From positions 179,831 to 193,407 of the forward strand of contig MU646567.1 in NCBI GenBank assembly GCA_026770585.1: a stretch of DNA of 13,577 nucleotides. Reading direction: 5' to 3'. Below the pieces are notes generated by a model that was given only the letters and a program-made list of their open reading frames with translations, did no database searches and was not told the origin of the DNA. Shown here piece by piece: positions 13,539 to 13,577 of this stretch (within the stretch, counting starts at the first letter, position 1; each line of letters starts with the position of its first letter). The DNA is from Baffinella frigidus (lineage: Eukaryota; Cryptophyceae; Cryptomonadales; Baffinellaceae). The position numbers and the translations under genes are program-made.

Positions 13539-13577
13539 GTGAGAGAGAGAGAGTGTGTGTGTGAGAGAGAGAGAGAG
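13365..13577 (+). repeat. GA/GT microsatellite
   Basis: Alternating (ga)n and (gt)n runs to the window end. A (tc)n run opens the window (1-24) and a GA-rich run lies at 7821-7871. Confidence 0.9.

Overview
The window is nuclear DNA of a eukaryote, most likely a microbial alga or related protist. The evidence is GT-AG introns with matched phases, high-GC exons, many palindromic non-autonomous (MITE-like) elements, long GA/GT simple repeats, and large tracts of degenerate TTTAGGG-type sequence (plant/alga-type telomere unit). TTTAGGG telomeres occur in green algae and plants, cryptophytes, dinoflagellates and chromerids, so the sequence alone does not fix the lineage. No rRNA, tRNA or CRISPR array was seen.

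The one gene identified with confidence is a split gene for protein N-terminal glutamine amidohydrolase (NTAQ1, WDYHV-motif protein) on the + strand from 6424 to at least about 11401. Seven short exons (6424-6534, 6597-6776, 6972-7023, 7755-7812, 8531-8606, 9992-10032, 11329-about 11400) join in frame across canonical GT/AG sites. They give the family order: CFCEEN (catalytic Cys), WAVWVSN, WDYHV (catalytic His), LDLD-LPFP (catalytic Asp), EYI...FRPTFRL, FSSDRSHM, then PPPTYSP. The last 35 or so residues of the family were not found. About 75-80% of the locus is intron, and four introns (731, 718, 1385 and 1296 bp) are packed with palindromic elements, simple repeats and telomere-like sequence.

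Divergent from NTAQ1, with start codons about 320 bp apart, is a minus-strand gene (about 6100 down to 5285 or 5215) of unknown function. Its exons, all phase 0, encode an Ala/Glu/Arg-rich protein with a coiled-coil-like third exon. Its downstream end runs into a 600-bp telomere-like tract (4487-5096). The 6101-6423 interval is probably a shared bidirectional promoter.

Left of that (1-4480) are dispersed repeats and inverted-repeat elements, with one possible short exon pair on the minus strand (1265-1445). Right of NTAQ1 (11600-13577) are GGG-TTTAG-type degenerate repeats, hairpins, another palindromic element and a long GA/GT microsatellite.

The most unusual observation is that the 3' ends of NTAQ1 exons, with their 5' splice sites, are re-duplicated inside the following intron: exon 3 end three times, exon 5 end three times (each about 98% identical), and more weakly exon 7 end three times. 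One exon-5 copy is itself an apparently spliceable in-frame 45-nt cassette. Intron growth here seems to combine MITE insertion with repeated copying of exon-donor junctions.
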